64,000 nucleotides of DNA from Sagittula sp. P11 (GTDB lineage Bacteria > Pseudomonadota > Alphaproteobacteria > Rhodobacterales > Rhodobacteraceae): NCBI RefSeq assembly GCF_002814095.1, contig NZ_CP021913.1, positions 2,232,001-2,296,000 on the forward strand. The letters are read 5' to 3'. Positions within the stretch are counted from its first letter, which is position 1. The number at the start of each line of letters is the position of its first letter. The notes below the pieces were generated by a model that saw only the letters and a list, made by a program, of their open reading frames with translations, had not been told where the DNA came from and searched no databases. The position numbers and the translations under genes are program-made. Below are positions 1 to 8,491 of the stretch, piece after piece.

Positions 1-1457
1 CCCACGTCCACGCCTTCGGCCTTGTTCAGGATCATGCCCAGAAGCGGCGTTTCGGTGCCGAGCCGGCGTTCCACTTCCTTTATCTCGCGCTCGGTCGTCA
101 GGCCGCCGCCGACCACCAGCAGCACGCCGTCGAACAGCGGCTGGAAGGCGATGACGTCGTCGAAGGACAGCGCCGGCGGCAGGTCAAACAGCATCACGTC
201 GGGGCGCAGTTCCTCTTCGATCCGTTCGAGCGTGGAGCGGGTGCGCGGGTCCTGCAGCAGTTCGGAGGCATAGGGCTCCGTCACCGTGTTCAGGCCGAAG
301 GCGATGTTGTGCCCGGCGTTGAAGTCGTTTTCGCCCAGCCGGATCAGGTGATCCTCAGGCGCGATCCTGCCGCGCAGCATGTCGCCGATGGGGCCGGGGC
401 TGTCGACGCCCAGCACGCGGTGCAGGTTCGGGCGCCGCATGTCGAAGTCCATCACCAGCGTGCGGGTGTTTTCCTGCCGGGACAGCGAGATGGCGAGGTT
501 GGCGACGGTGAAGGTCTTGCCGCAGCCCTTGCCGGGCGAGGTGACAGCGACCCGTTTCCAGCCGCGTTCGGCCAGCGTGTGCATCAGCCGGGTCCGCAGC
601 ACGTCGAAGGTGGCATGAGCCGGGTCGAGCCGGTCCGCCGTGACGACCCGGTTGTGGTTGAGCTGGCCCAGCTCGAACCGCGCCACGGGCAGGTCGAGCC
701 ATGCTGTATCGGGCTGCGGGCGTCTGGCCTCCGGACGGGGCGCCGGTGCGGGTGCCGGGGCGGGTCCGGGGGCCGGGGCCGGGTGGCTGCGCTGTTCCGG
801 CGTGAGCGAAAGCGGCGGCATGGCCGGGACGGGCCGCGCGGGCGGGGTGTCCGCCTTCGCCTCGTCTGTGTCTGTGTCTGTGTCTGTGTCGTCTTCGTCG
901 GCCGCGGCTTCGCGGCGGGCCTCTTCGGCCAGACGTGCCTCTTCGGCGCGCCGAAGCTTTGCCGCCTGCCGCGCTTCCGCGAGCTTCCGGCGCCGTTCCT
1001 CGGCTTCCGCCTCGGCACGTTCCAGTTCTTCTGCCTGACGGCGGGCTTCGGCCTCCGCCTCGGCGCGGGTTTGTTCCTCTGCCTGACGGCGGGCTTCGGC
1101 TTCCGCGTCGGTACGGGCGTGTTCCTCGGCTTGGCGCTGCGCTTCGGCTTCCGCATCGGCGCTGGCCTGATCCTCGGCCTCGCGCCGGGCGTCCGCTTCT
1201 GCCTGTTCCTCTGCCCTGCGGCGGGCTTCGGCGGAGGCGAGGCGGGCGGCCTCGCGGGCGCGGGCGAGGCGGTTGGCTTCGGGGTCGGCCGGGTGCTGGG
1301 CTCCTTCCTCGCGGGCGCGGCGGGCCAGACGTTCCTCCCGCGTTTCCAGCGGGGGAACCGGGGCCATGTCCTTCGAGGTGTCCTCCTGCACGGAGGGCTC
1401 TCCGGGTGTCAGGGGCTTGCGCTTGCGGCGAAACTTGCGGCTGTCCATCATGTTCAT
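1..1457 (-). CDS. BY-kinase-like polysaccharide ATPase (CpsD/CapB type), 3' end outside window
   Basis: About 485 residues are visible and the C-terminus lies left of the window. Residues 50-230 are an Ala/Glu/Arg-rich, probably helical segment, followed by a Pro/Ala linker. The ATPase domain has Walker A SPGKGCGKT near 307-315, a Walker A' LVMDFDMRRP near 335 and Walker B VMLFDLPPA near 420, the arrangement of bacterial tyrosine kinases that control polysaccharide chain length. The Tyr-rich tail and the membrane partner (Wzc/ExoP N-domain) are not visible. Start ATG at 1457 has two further in-frame ATGs within four codons. Context is an exopolysaccharide locus. A MinD/ParA-like role without kinase activity cannot be excluded. 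Confidence 0.85.
   Translation of the reverse strand, partial: MNMMDSRKFRRKRKPLTPGEPSVQEDTSKDMAPVPPLETREERLARRAREEGAQHPADPEANRLARAREAARLASAEARRRAEEQAEADARREAEDQASADAEAEAQRQAEEHARTDAEAEARRQAEEQTRAEAEAEARRQAEELERAEAEAEERRRKLAEARQAAKLRRAEEARLAEEARREAAADEDDTDTDTDTDEAKADTPPARPVPAMPPLSLTPEQRSHPAPAPGPAPAPAPAPRPEARRPQPDTAWLDLPVARFELGQLNHNRVVTADRLDPAHATFDVLRTRLMHTLAERGWKRVAVTSPGKGCGKTFTVANLAISLSRQENTRTLVMDFDMRRPNLHRVLGVDSPGPIGDMLRGRIAPEDHLIRLGENDFNAGHNIAFGLNTVTEPYASELLQDPRTRSTLERIEEELRPDVMLFDLPPALSFDDVIAFQPLFDGVLLVVGGGLTTEREIKEVERRLGTETPLLGMILNKAEGVDV
864..887 (-). repeat. hexanucleotide microsatellite (GTCTGT)4
   Basis: Four perfect hexamers inside the BY-kinase coding region encode (Thr-Asp)4 in the acidic linker between the helical segment and the ATPase domain. 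Copy-number change would be in frame. Confidence 0.8.
1027..1170 (-). repeat. three 48-bp tandem repeats inside the BY-kinase gene
   Basis: The segment beginning TCTGCCTGAC recurs at exactly 48-bp spacing (1031, 1079, and a diverged copy at 1127). Each unit encodes 16 residues of an A/E/R/Q-rich helix (pattern RRQAEE-A-A-EAEA). Because 48 is a multiple of three, gain or loss of a unit would keep the frame. A degenerate fourth, shorter unit follows to about 1205. Confidence 0.75.
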
Positions 1458-1628
1458 GCCTTGTGCCCTCGGGCTCCTGCCCATCCGGCGCAGGCGGCGC
1501 GCGCGCCGGTTGATATCTCTGCGCCCCTCGGACGGGCGCAAATGCTCAGACCCGTTAGACCAGTTGAATCTGGCCATAATATGGTGATCCGAAGGGATTG
1601 TTTACCAAGCGGCACCATCACACCACCG
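1458..1628 (-). promoter_or_regulatory. intergenic region upstream of the BY-kinase gene
   Basis: This 171-bp gap separates the five-gene operon from the BY-kinase gene on the same strand. It is the only AT-richer patch nearby and contains CCATAATATGG (1574-1584), a palindrome with 5-bp arms, whose minus strand reads TATTAT and could serve as a -10 element. An IR CCAG-N6-CTGG lies just beside it. No good -35 is evident, so a promoter here is a guess. Confidence 0.3.
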
Positions 1629-3728
1629 TCAGAAGCCGAACAGCCCGGCGTCGCCGATGGCCCGGTCGACGAAACGCGCGCGGTCTGCCTCGGGTTGCCA
1701 GCCCAGCCGTGCCTTCGGCTTGGCGTTGTCGAAGGGCGAGAAATGCGCCCGGCTTTTCCAGTCGGCCAGCGAGGGACGCACCACGCCCTTGCGGCGCAGC
1801 GCGTGCTTCTTCAGCAGGTATTTCACCGCGTCGGAGGCGTAGAAGGCCGTGAGGTTGCCCGAGGACACGCGGATGCGCGCGCCGAGACGGTCGTTGATCG
1901 CGTCGAAGTAGTCGCGCGCGGTCAGCATCGGTTCGCCCGTCAGGTTGAAGCTTTCGCCCACCACCGGCGCGTCGATCATGGCGATCAGCCCGTCGGCGAT
2001 GTCGTCGTTCAGCACGAAGGGCAGGGTGTTGGTGCCCGGTCCCCAGATGCGCGCGGCCCCCGCGCCATGCCAGCGGGCGATGCCCCAGTGCTGGAGCGGA
2101 CCGCCGGGGCCGACGACGATGCCGGGGCGGGCGATGACCAGCGGCAGGCCGCGCTCCTTGTGGAGCTTCATGAGCTGGCGTTCGCATTCGGCCTTGGACC
2201 GGGCGTACATGTTGCGGTCGGTCATGTCGGCGGGGAAGGGCGTGACCTCCGTGATGGTCCGTGTCGGGTCGGACATGTCGTAGGAGGCGATGGTGCCGGT
2301 GTAGATCAGCCGCTTCACGCCGGCCTTTTCGCAGGCCATGCCGATGCGGGTGGCGACGCCGACATCGTGGATCAGCGCGTCGGACCATGTCCCTTCGAGC
2401 GAGCGGGCGAGGTTGAAGACCACCTCGATGCCCTGCATCGCCTCTGTCAGCGCGTCGAGGTCGTAGAGGCTGACGCCCACCGTCTCGACGCTGTTGGGCA
2501 GGTCTGGGAAGGGGCCGCTTTTGCCGCGGGACAGGACGCGCACGTCATAGCCGTTGTCGACGAGGCGGCGGGTCAGCGCGCGCCCGATGAAGCCGGTGCC
2601 GCCGATGACCATGGCGGTGGGCTGCGGCCTGCGGGAGGCGACGGGCGGCGTCGCCACCTGCTTGGCCGCGTCGGGCAGCAGCGTGATGGCGTCGTCGATG
2701 GCCTGCATGACGGCCACGGCGCTGTCGGCGGAGAAGGACGGGTCCTGCCTGCCCTGCGCCATGGCGCCATAGATCGCGGCGTCCATGCCCCGGAAGCTTT
2801 GCGCGTAGGGGTTCTTCGTGTTGAGCGACCTGCCCTGCGTCCAGGCGTTGCGCAGGCCGTTCTTCAGGTGCTGGCCGGAGAGGTCGAGCTGCCGGCGGAG
2901 CGGGTTCATCACGAGGTCGGCGGCGTTTTCCCGTTCGACGGTCAGCACGTCGGAGGCGTAGTCGAGCCGCGCCCGGGCGGAGGAGCCGCGCAGCGTGACG
3001 GAGCGGTCATCCACAGTCTCGACCATGGCGATCTGGAAGAGCAGGTTGACGTGGCCCGCGCGGGCGAGAATGCGGAAGGACTGCGGGCGCGGATCGTCGC
3101 CCGGGAGCATCACGGGGTGCCCTGCCTCCGCATGGGTGACGGTCACCGGGCCGAAGAGGTCGTGGGCGAAGGCAAAGAGGTGCGGCCCCAGTTCGAGGAG
3201 CAGGTTCTCTGGCTTCCTCAACAGCCACAGGTTGTACGGGCCGGAGCGCAGCGGGGCGAGCGGCAGGGCCCATGTGATCTCGGCGGTGTGAATCCGGCCG
3301 TAATCCCCTGCCTGCATCGCGTCTTTCAACCTGCGGTAAGACGGCAGCCCGAGGAAGTTGTGACCGGGTGCAAAGAAGCGGCCCGCCGCCTGCGCGGCTT
3401 CGGCGATTCGCCGGGTCGCGGCGCTTGATTCGGCAACAGGCTTTTCCACAAGCACATGAAGCCCCGCAGAGAGACATTCTGTCGCAATGGGCTCGTGCAG
3501 GTTGGGCGGGGTGAGTACGTGGACTGCCTCGCAAACATGCGCTTCGATCATTTTCTGCACAGATGTGAATACTTGCGCGCCATGTTGTTGCGCGAGGGCC
3601 TGCGCAGCCGATTCGCGGGGGTCGCAGACGGCGGCGATCCGCACCCCCGGCGTCGCCTTCAGGGCGTCCGCGTGCCAGTCTGCGATGTATCCGGCGCCGA
3701 TCAGGCCGATGGGAATGGTTTTCGACAT
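1629..3728 (-). CDS. fused Gfo/Idh/MocA oxidoreductase - NAD-dependent epimerase/dehydratase
   Basis: This 699-residue protein carries two enzymes in one chain. Residues 1-370 are a Gfo/Idh/MocA dehydrogenase with Rossmann motif GLIGAGYIADWH near the N-terminus and the catalytic-lysine motif VEKPVA near 95. Residues 373-699 form an extended-SDR sugar epimerase with GGTGFIG near 376 and a YxxxK (YARSK) near 507. Both domains probably bind NAD(P) and act on nucleotide or lipid-linked sugars. It abuts the GT2 gene (stop TAA directly followed by ATG) and is last in a five-gene operon. The same two families occur as separate genes at the head of this operon, in the same order. The substrate is unknown. 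Confidence 0.88.
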   Translation of the reverse strand: MSKTIPIGLIGAGYIADWHADALKATPGVRIAAVCDPRESAAQALAQQHGAQVFTSVQKMIEAHVCEAVHVLTPPNLHEPIATECLSAGLHVLVEKPVAESSAATRRIAEAAQAAGRFFAPGHNFLGLPSYRRLKDAMQAGDYGRIHTAEITWALPLAPLRSGPYNLWLLRKPENLLLELGPHLFAFAHDLFGPVTVTHAEAGHPVMLPGDDPRPQSFRILARAGHVNLLFQIAMVETVDDRSVTLRGSSARARLDYASDVLTVERENAADLVMNPLRRQLDLSGQHLKNGLRNAWTQGRSLNTKNPYAQSFRGMDAAIYGAMAQGRQDPSFSADSAVAVMQAIDDAITLLPDAAKQVATPPVASRRPQPTAMVIGGTGFIGRALTRRLVDNGYDVRVLSRGKSGPFPDLPNSVETVGVSLYDLDALTEAMQGIEVVFNLARSLEGTWSDALIHDVGVATRIGMACEKAGVKRLIYTGTIASYDMSDPTRTITEVTPFPADMTDRNMYARSKAECERQLMKLHKERGLPLVIARPGIVVGPGGPLQHWGIARWHGAGAARIWGPGTNTLPFVLNDDIADGLIAMIDAPVVGESFNLTGEPMLTARDYFDAINDRLGARIRVSSGNLTAFYASDAVKYLLKKHALRRKGVVRPSLADWKSRAHFSPFDNAKPKARLGWQPEADRARFVDRAIGDAGLFGF

Positions 3729-4688
3729 TTACTTGTACTCGATGATGCGCATGTCCGACCGCCGCACGCGTCGCGTGTGGAACCGGGCCATGCCGATGAG
3801 GTTTGGAATCTTGGACAGGGTGAGGAGGAGGCTGTGCCGCCATGCCTGCGCGGCGGGCAGCCCGTCGCGGATCAGCCCCTGAGCCGTCCGCACGTAGTTC
3901 AGCGCGTAGACGGCGAGGACGGCGGCGGACAGCCAGAGGGTCGTCAGCAGCCCCGCGAGGAACAGCAGCGGCAGCGCCAGGCCGTAGACCAGCACGCGGC
4001 GGCGTTCGCGGACGAAGTATTCGGGATGCAGGTGGCCGACCTGCGCAAATCCGTGGCCGGTGCGCACCGCGCGGGTCCACCACTGGCCGAAGCGGGTCAT
4101 GGCGGCGTCGTGGCGCGTCATCTCGTGCGGGATGCGGTGCAGCGTCCAGCCCGCCTTGCGGAAGCGCACGCAGACCTCGTCGTCCTCGGCGGCGATCACG
4201 TCGGGGTTCATGCCGCCCACGTCGCGCCAGAGCTGCGCCCGCACCATCATGTCACCGCCGCAGGCCGCGATTTCGCCCGCGGGACGGCGCCATTCCCAGT
4301 CGCAGAGCTGGTTGTAGAGCGTGGCGTCGCGGTGGATCTCCGACCGCCAGCCGGTGACCATGCCGGTGCCGGGGTTCAGGTCGAGAAAGGCGCGGGCGGC
4401 GTCAAGGTAGCCGGGCACCAGCGCGCAGTCGCCGTCGATGAACTGCACGTATTCCGGCGCGTCGAGCGCGTCGAACCCGGCGTTGCGGGCGCGGGCGGCG
4501 GTGAAGGGGCGGGTCATGTCGAGGTTGACGACCTTCGCACCGGCGCGTTCGGCGGCGGCCACGCTTTCGTCGGTCGATCCGGAATCGACATAGACGATCT
4601 GCCGCGCCTGCCCGGCGACGGAGGCCAGCGCGGCCTTCAGCCGGTCCCCTTCGTTGCGGCCGATCAGGACGACATCGACGGGGGTCAT
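3729..4688 (-). CDS. glycosyltransferase family 2
   Basis: A 319-residue GT-A fold enzyme. It starts VDVVLIGRNEGDR, with the nucleotide-sugar loop VDSGSTDES near 35 and the DxD-type motif FIDGDCALV near 85. Two hydrophobic helices near residues 225-265 suggest membrane attachment, as in many inner-membrane polysaccharide transferases. The open frame extends far upstream, but the ATG at 4688 is chosen because it overlaps the stop of the upstream GT4 gene (ATGA). The likely role is adding a sugar to a lipid-linked repeat unit. Confidence 0.88.
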   Translation of the reverse strand: MTPVDVVLIGRNEGDRLKAALASVAGQARQIVYVDSGSTDESVAAAERAGAKVVNLDMTRPFTAARARNAGFDALDAPEYVQFIDGDCALVPGYLDAARAFLDLNPGTGMVTGWRSEIHRDATLYNQLCDWEWRRPAGEIAACGGDMMVRAQLWRDVGGMNPDVIAAEDDEVCVRFRKAGWTLHRIPHEMTRHDAAMTRFGQWWTRAVRTGHGFAQVGHLHPEYFVRERRRVLVYGLALPLLFLAGLLTTLWLSAAVLAVYALNYVRTAQGLIRDGLPAAQAWRHSLLLTLSKIPNLIGMARFHTRRVRRSDMRIIEYK

Positions 4689-5926
4689 GGCCGCGGCTCC
4701 GGACGTTTCGGCGGCTGCTTGTCTTCCGCATAGGCGGTGAAGAGGGTGGAGAGGCGCGCGGCCTCCTGCGCCACGTCGAAGTCGGCGGCGACCTTCGCGG
4801 CGCCCTTTGCCCCCATGGCGCGGCGGCGGTCCGGGTCGTCCAGCAGCGTGGCGATGGCGGCGGCCAGCGCATCGGGATCGCCCGGCGGCACCAAGAGCCC
4901 GGTCTCGCCGTTCTCCACCAGTTCCGGCACGCCCGCGATCTGCGTGGTGACGACCGGCACGCCGGAGGCCAGCGCCTCCATCAGCACCACGGGCACGCCC
5001 TCGGCAAAGCTGGGCAGGGTGAAGATGTCGGCCTCTGCCAGTGCCTCTGCCACCTCCGCCTGGCTGCGGTAGCCCAGGAAGGTGACGCAGGTGTGCAGGT
5101 CGAGCTGGCGGGCCAGCGCGTCGATGCCCACCCGTTCCGGCCCGTCGCCGATCAGCGTGAGCCTGAGGTTGGGGTACTTCGGCTTCAGTTCGGCCATGGC
5201 CTGCAGCAACACCGGCACGCCCTTCACTGCCGCCATGCGCCCGGTGAACAGCAGGCTTTCGCCGTAATGCGGTGCGGCGGTGTATCGGGCCGGGTCGACG
5301 CCGCAATGGATGACGTGGAAGCGGTCCCAGTGCATCTGGTCGGCAAAGCACATGAGCTGCGAGCGGGCGAAGTCGCTGATGCAGGCGACGAAACGCGCGC
5401 GGGCGGCCTTTTCGTCGATCCGCCAGTGATGCGGTTCGAAGAAGATGTCCGGCCCGTGGATGGTGAAGCTGTAGGGGATGCCCGAGAGTTCGGACGCCAG
5501 CATCGCCACCGTGCAGGACGCCTTGGCGATGTGGTTGTGCAGGTGCGTGACGCCGTTGCGGGCCATGTGGTCGGCCAGCACGCCCGCCTCGGCGAAGTAG
5601 ATCAGGTTGTAGAGCCGGCCCTTCAGCCCCTTGGGCGCGGTCTGCCATGCCAGCCGGAGCGTCCGCAGGTAACGTTTCGGCCGGGCCATCCAGCGCAGGT
5701 GCGCGGACAGCAGGCGCGGCCCCTTGCAGGCGGCCAAGACCTTGAAGGTGCGCTTGTGCTCCTCGCGCTGTTCCGGCCCGACGAGGTGTTCGGCGCCGGT
5801 GGTGCGGATCGAGCAGGTCATGACCTCGTGCCCCAGCGCCCGCAGGCCCGCCACCTCGCGCTGGATGAAGGTGTCGGAGGCGCGGGGGTATTCGCCGGTC
5901 AGGTAGGCCAGTTTCGGCAGGGTCAT
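4685..5926 (-). CDS. glycosyltransferase family 4 (GT-B)
   Basis: A 413-residue retaining GT-B enzyme. The N-domain begins LAYLTGEYPRASDTFIQREV, a start typical of exopolysaccharide GT4 proteins. The C-domain has the E-x7-E signature FAEGVPVVLMEA near 295 that contacts the donor nucleotide. It overlaps its neighbours by 4 bp on each side (ATGA), so it is translationally coupled in the operon. The donor and acceptor sugars cannot be read from the sequence. Confidence 0.88.
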   Translation of the reverse strand: MTLPKLAYLTGEYPRASDTFIQREVAGLRALGHEVMTCSIRTTGAEHLVGPEQREEHKRTFKVLAACKGPRLLSAHLRWMARPKRYLRTLRLAWQTAPKGLKGRLYNLIYFAEAGVLADHMARNGVTHLHNHIAKASCTVAMLASELSGIPYSFTIHGPDIFFEPHHWRIDEKAARARFVACISDFARSQLMCFADQMHWDRFHVIHCGVDPARYTAAPHYGESLLFTGRMAAVKGVPVLLQAMAELKPKYPNLRLTLIGDGPERVGIDALARQLDLHTCVTFLGYRSQAEVAEALAEADIFTLPSFAEGVPVVLMEALASGVPVVTTQIAGVPELVENGETGLLVPPGDPDALAAAIATLLDDPDRRRAMGAKGAAKVAADFDVAQEAARLSTLFTAYAEDKQPPKRPEPRP

Positions 5927-7134
5927 GCGCGGCCCTCCCGCGTGGCGGTCATCAGATCCTCGAACCGGGGGCGCTTGCCGGGGAAGGCGCTGTGCAGCCG
6001 GTCCGTCGGATAGCGCAGCGGCATCATCCGGGCGCGCAGCACGGGCTCGCGGAAGAGCCCGGGCAGCCTGTGCGCAACGGGGCGCAGCAGGCGGACCATG
6101 GCGGACCAGAGGGTGTAGGGCACTGTCACGTTCAGCCGCGGCCAGCCGTGCACCTTGCGGTGCGCCTTCAGGAAGCGCGCGCGGGTCGGGCGGTCGTGGT
6201 CGAAGACGTTCAGCACGCCCGGGCCGGGGGTCGGGGTGCGGGCCGCCTCCACCGCGATGCGGGCGACGTGGTCGACATGGGCCAGCGGCAGCTCACCCTC
6301 CGACCCGATTGTGACGAAGAGCTTCGACGCCCAGAAACCCTGGAGCGCGTGCCATGACCGCCCCGGTCCCCAGATCGCGCCGGGGCGCAGGATCCAGTCG
6401 TCGTCGAGCGCGTCGTCGAAGAGGAACATCGCCTCCTGCAGGCGTTTCGCCCCGGCATAGGGATCGCGCGCGCCGCGCAGGGTGGCGTCGGGCAGGGGGA
6501 TCAGCGCGCTCGATTCCCTCAGCGAGTCGCCCGCGTGCAGGCGGTCGGTGTCGTAGACCGCGAGCGAGGAGATCAGCACAAGGCGCGGCGCTTTGGCCGT
6601 CCATGCGGCATGGACCGCACGGTTGGCCTGCAGCGTGTCGCGGGCCAGCGCCTGCGCATCGTCGCCAAGGTGGGCTGCGGCATGGATCAGGGCGCTGTCT
6701 TCGGTGAGCGCCCCGGTCAGCCGGTCGGCGGCCTCCGGCGCGGTGAGGTCCAGTTGCAGGGTCGCGATGCCCGCGTCGTCGGCCCAGCCGGGCAGGGGGC
6801 TGCCGCGGGTGACGGCGAGCACGGGCAGGTCGAGGCGCCGTGCCTCGGCCACGCAGGCACGCCCGAGGAAACCGCTGGCGCCGGTGACGACGATGCGCGG
6901 ACCGGGCGCTGCGGGCGCGAGCCGGGCCTCGTCCTCGCCCGGGCGGGCGGAGGCGTTGTCCTTTGCCGCTTTGCCTTGCTCCGGTGTCACTTCGGTTGCC
7001 TGCCTTTCCGGTTGGGCTTGTGTCTGTGTGCGGTCCGGTCTCACGTCGCCGGACCGTTCCTGCGGTTTCATTCCGCCGTCCTGAAGCTCCGGTTTCACTT
7101 CGGCTTTTTCTTGCTCCGGTCTCACTTCGCCCAT
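5923..7134 (-). CDS. NAD-dependent epimerase/dehydratase with repetitive N-terminal extension
   Basis: A 403-residue extended SDR. The Rossmann fold starts at about residue 89 (VVTGASGFLG) and the active site is YAGAK. The first ~88 residues are hydrophilic and repetitive, with variants of EVRPEQ (EVRPEQ, EVKPEL, MKPQER, DVRPDR, EVTPEQ). At the DNA level a ~15-bp motif CTCCGGTCTCACTTC recurs near 6979, 7032, 7087 and 7115. ATG 7134 overlaps the upstream oxidoreductase stop by 13 bp. An internal start close to residue 85 would remove the extension. Probably modifies a nucleotide sugar for the polysaccharide. Confidence 0.82.
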   Translation of the reverse strand: MGEVRPEQEKAEVKPELQDGGMKPQERSGDVRPDRTQTQAQPERQATEVTPEQGKAAKDNASARPGEDEARLAPAAPGPRIVVTGASGFLGRACVAEARRLDLPVLAVTRGSPLPGWADDAGIATLQLDLTAPEAADRLTGALTEDSALIHAAAHLGDDAQALARDTLQANRAVHAAWTAKAPRLVLISSLAVYDTDRLHAGDSLRESSALIPLPDATLRGARDPYAGAKRLQEAMFLFDDALDDDWILRPGAIWGPGRSWHALQGFWASKLFVTIGSEGELPLAHVDHVARIAVEAARTPTPGPGVLNVFDHDRPTRARFLKAHRKVHGWPRLNVTVPYTLWSAMVRLLRPVAHRLPGLFREPVLRARMMPLRYPTDRLHSAFPGKRPRFEDLMTATREGRA

Positions 7135-8246
7135 GGCATCGGCTCCATCGGCGCGCAGGTCGTCGTCATGCGTTGCGCGCCCGTCGTCTCGCCCGCGTTC
7201 TGGATCGCCAGCGTGACCTCCGTCAGGTGCAGGGCCATGTCGTTCGACAGGCGGCAGGGGCGCCCCTCGCGCAGCGCCTCCAGCACCTCGGCGGGTCCGA
7301 GCGCAAAGTTCATCGCGGCCGCCCCCCAGCGCGCCACCTTCGGATGGGTCGGCTGCTTCAGCCGGATGCGGCGCTTCACCGGCGATTCCATCAGGCGCCG
7401 CCGGATCGTCAGCCGCCGGGCAAAGCGCACCTTCGCGGCATTGTCCCACGCGGCGTCGCAGGACAACACCCCCTTGTCCCCCATGATGCGGATCGAATGG
7501 TCGTGCGGCGCCACGATGGAACAGGTCAGCCGCGTCACCGGCCCGTTCTCGAAATAGAGCACCGCGACCGACAGGTCCGGCGCCGAAGGGCCATGGCCGC
7601 CCTTGTCGGGGACCGTCTCGGCCGAGGCCGCGACCACCGTGCGCACCGGCCCGAACCACGAGATCAGCCAGGTCAGGTAGTAGCCCGCGTGTTCCAGCGT
7701 GCAGCCGACGCGGAACTCGTCCTCCGCGGGCCAGGGCGCGCCGGATTCCGACAGCCACTTGTCGTAGGCCGCCTGCGGGATGAAGCCGTCGTCGAGCTCC
7801 GCGTAGATCGCGCGCGGGCTCCCGGCCACGCCGTCGCGCAGCGCCCGGCCCAGCGTCTGCGCCGCCTCGCCCAGCGCCGAACAGGGGGCGGAGGCCAGCG
7901 CCAGCCCCTTCTCCGCCGCCAGCGCGTGCAGGGTTTTCGCGTCCTCCACCGTCATGGCGAGCGGCTTTTCGGAATAGACCGGGTGCCCGGCGTCAAGGCA
8001 GGCGCGCGAGGTCTCGAAATGCGCGCCGGGATTGGTGAGGTTCAGCACCAGTGCGCCGGGTGCCATGGCCAGCAGCGCCTCGAAGGACTCAGCGGCAGGC
8101 AGGGACCAGTGCGCGCAGAAAGCCCGCAGCCGGCCCGCGTCGATGTCGTAGACCCCGGCGACCTCGATCCCCGGGAACGTGGCGAGCGACCGCGCGTAAA
8201 GGTCGGCCACGAACCCGCAGCCGAGCAACAGAACCCTGTCCGTCAT
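7122..8246 (-). CDS. Gfo/Idh/MocA family oxidoreductase
   Basis: A 374-residue NAD(P)-dependent dehydrogenase. Rossmann motif LLLGCGFVADLYARS lies at the N-terminus, SEKPLA (catalytic Lys) near 95, and a C-terminal alpha/beta domain follows. It is the first gene of the five-gene polysaccharide operon running left from the divergent promoter region. Start ATG 8246 is chosen because homologous folds begin directly with the Rossmann strand; the open frame continues upstream without other support. Together with the next gene it reproduces the domain pair found fused at 1629-3728. Confidence 0.87.
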   Translation of the reverse strand: MTDRVLLLGCGFVADLYARSLATFPGIEVAGVYDIDAGRLRAFCAHWSLPAAESFEALLAMAPGALVLNLTNPGAHFETSRACLDAGHPVYSEKPLAMTVEDAKTLHALAAEKGLALASAPCSALGEAAQTLGRALRDGVAGSPRAIYAELDDGFIPQAAYDKWLSESGAPWPAEDEFRVGCTLEHAGYYLTWLISWFGPVRTVVAASAETVPDKGGHGPSAPDLSVAVLYFENGPVTRLTCSIVAPHDHSIRIMGDKGVLSCDAAWDNAAKVRFARRLTIRRRLMESPVKRRIRLKQPTHPKVARWGAAAMNFALGPAEVLEALREGRPCRLSNDMALHLTEVTLAIQNAGETTGAQRMTTTCAPMEPMPWAK

Positions 8247-8491
8247 GCCGCCACCCTTGCGGCGCCACGCACCCCGATTGTCCAATGTTCCGCAACCACC
8301 AGCGGACCCCCTTAACCATTGACCCTTCGCTTGCAGCCAAACATGGCCATAAGACGGCATCCGCACGTCAAACCCGCTGCGCTGCGGCGGCGCAGCATCA
8401 TTCGCACGTTTTTTGCGGCCCATGTTGCAGTTTCGGCACGGCATGTGCCGCCGATCCGGGCTATGGATCACGCGGGGACAAAGAGGCTGTC
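8247..8491. promoter_or_regulatory. divergent promoter region between the polysaccharide operon and wecG-like gene
   Basis: This 245-bp region serves two divergent genes. It contains two inverted repeats: GCTGCGC-N7-GCGCAGC at 8376-8396 and CGGCAC-N5-GTGCCG at 8434-8450. Either could be an operator or a leader hairpin of the rightward transcript. The rightward gene has a GAGG ribosome site at 8482-8485. No promoter hexamers are convincing. Confidence 0.4.

Noticed and set aside
309-3428. 1039-residue rightward open frame opposite the BY-kinase and fusion genes
   Set aside because: Spans two real minus-strand genes; low-complexity His/Gly/Arg composition and no domain. GC-rich antisense frame.
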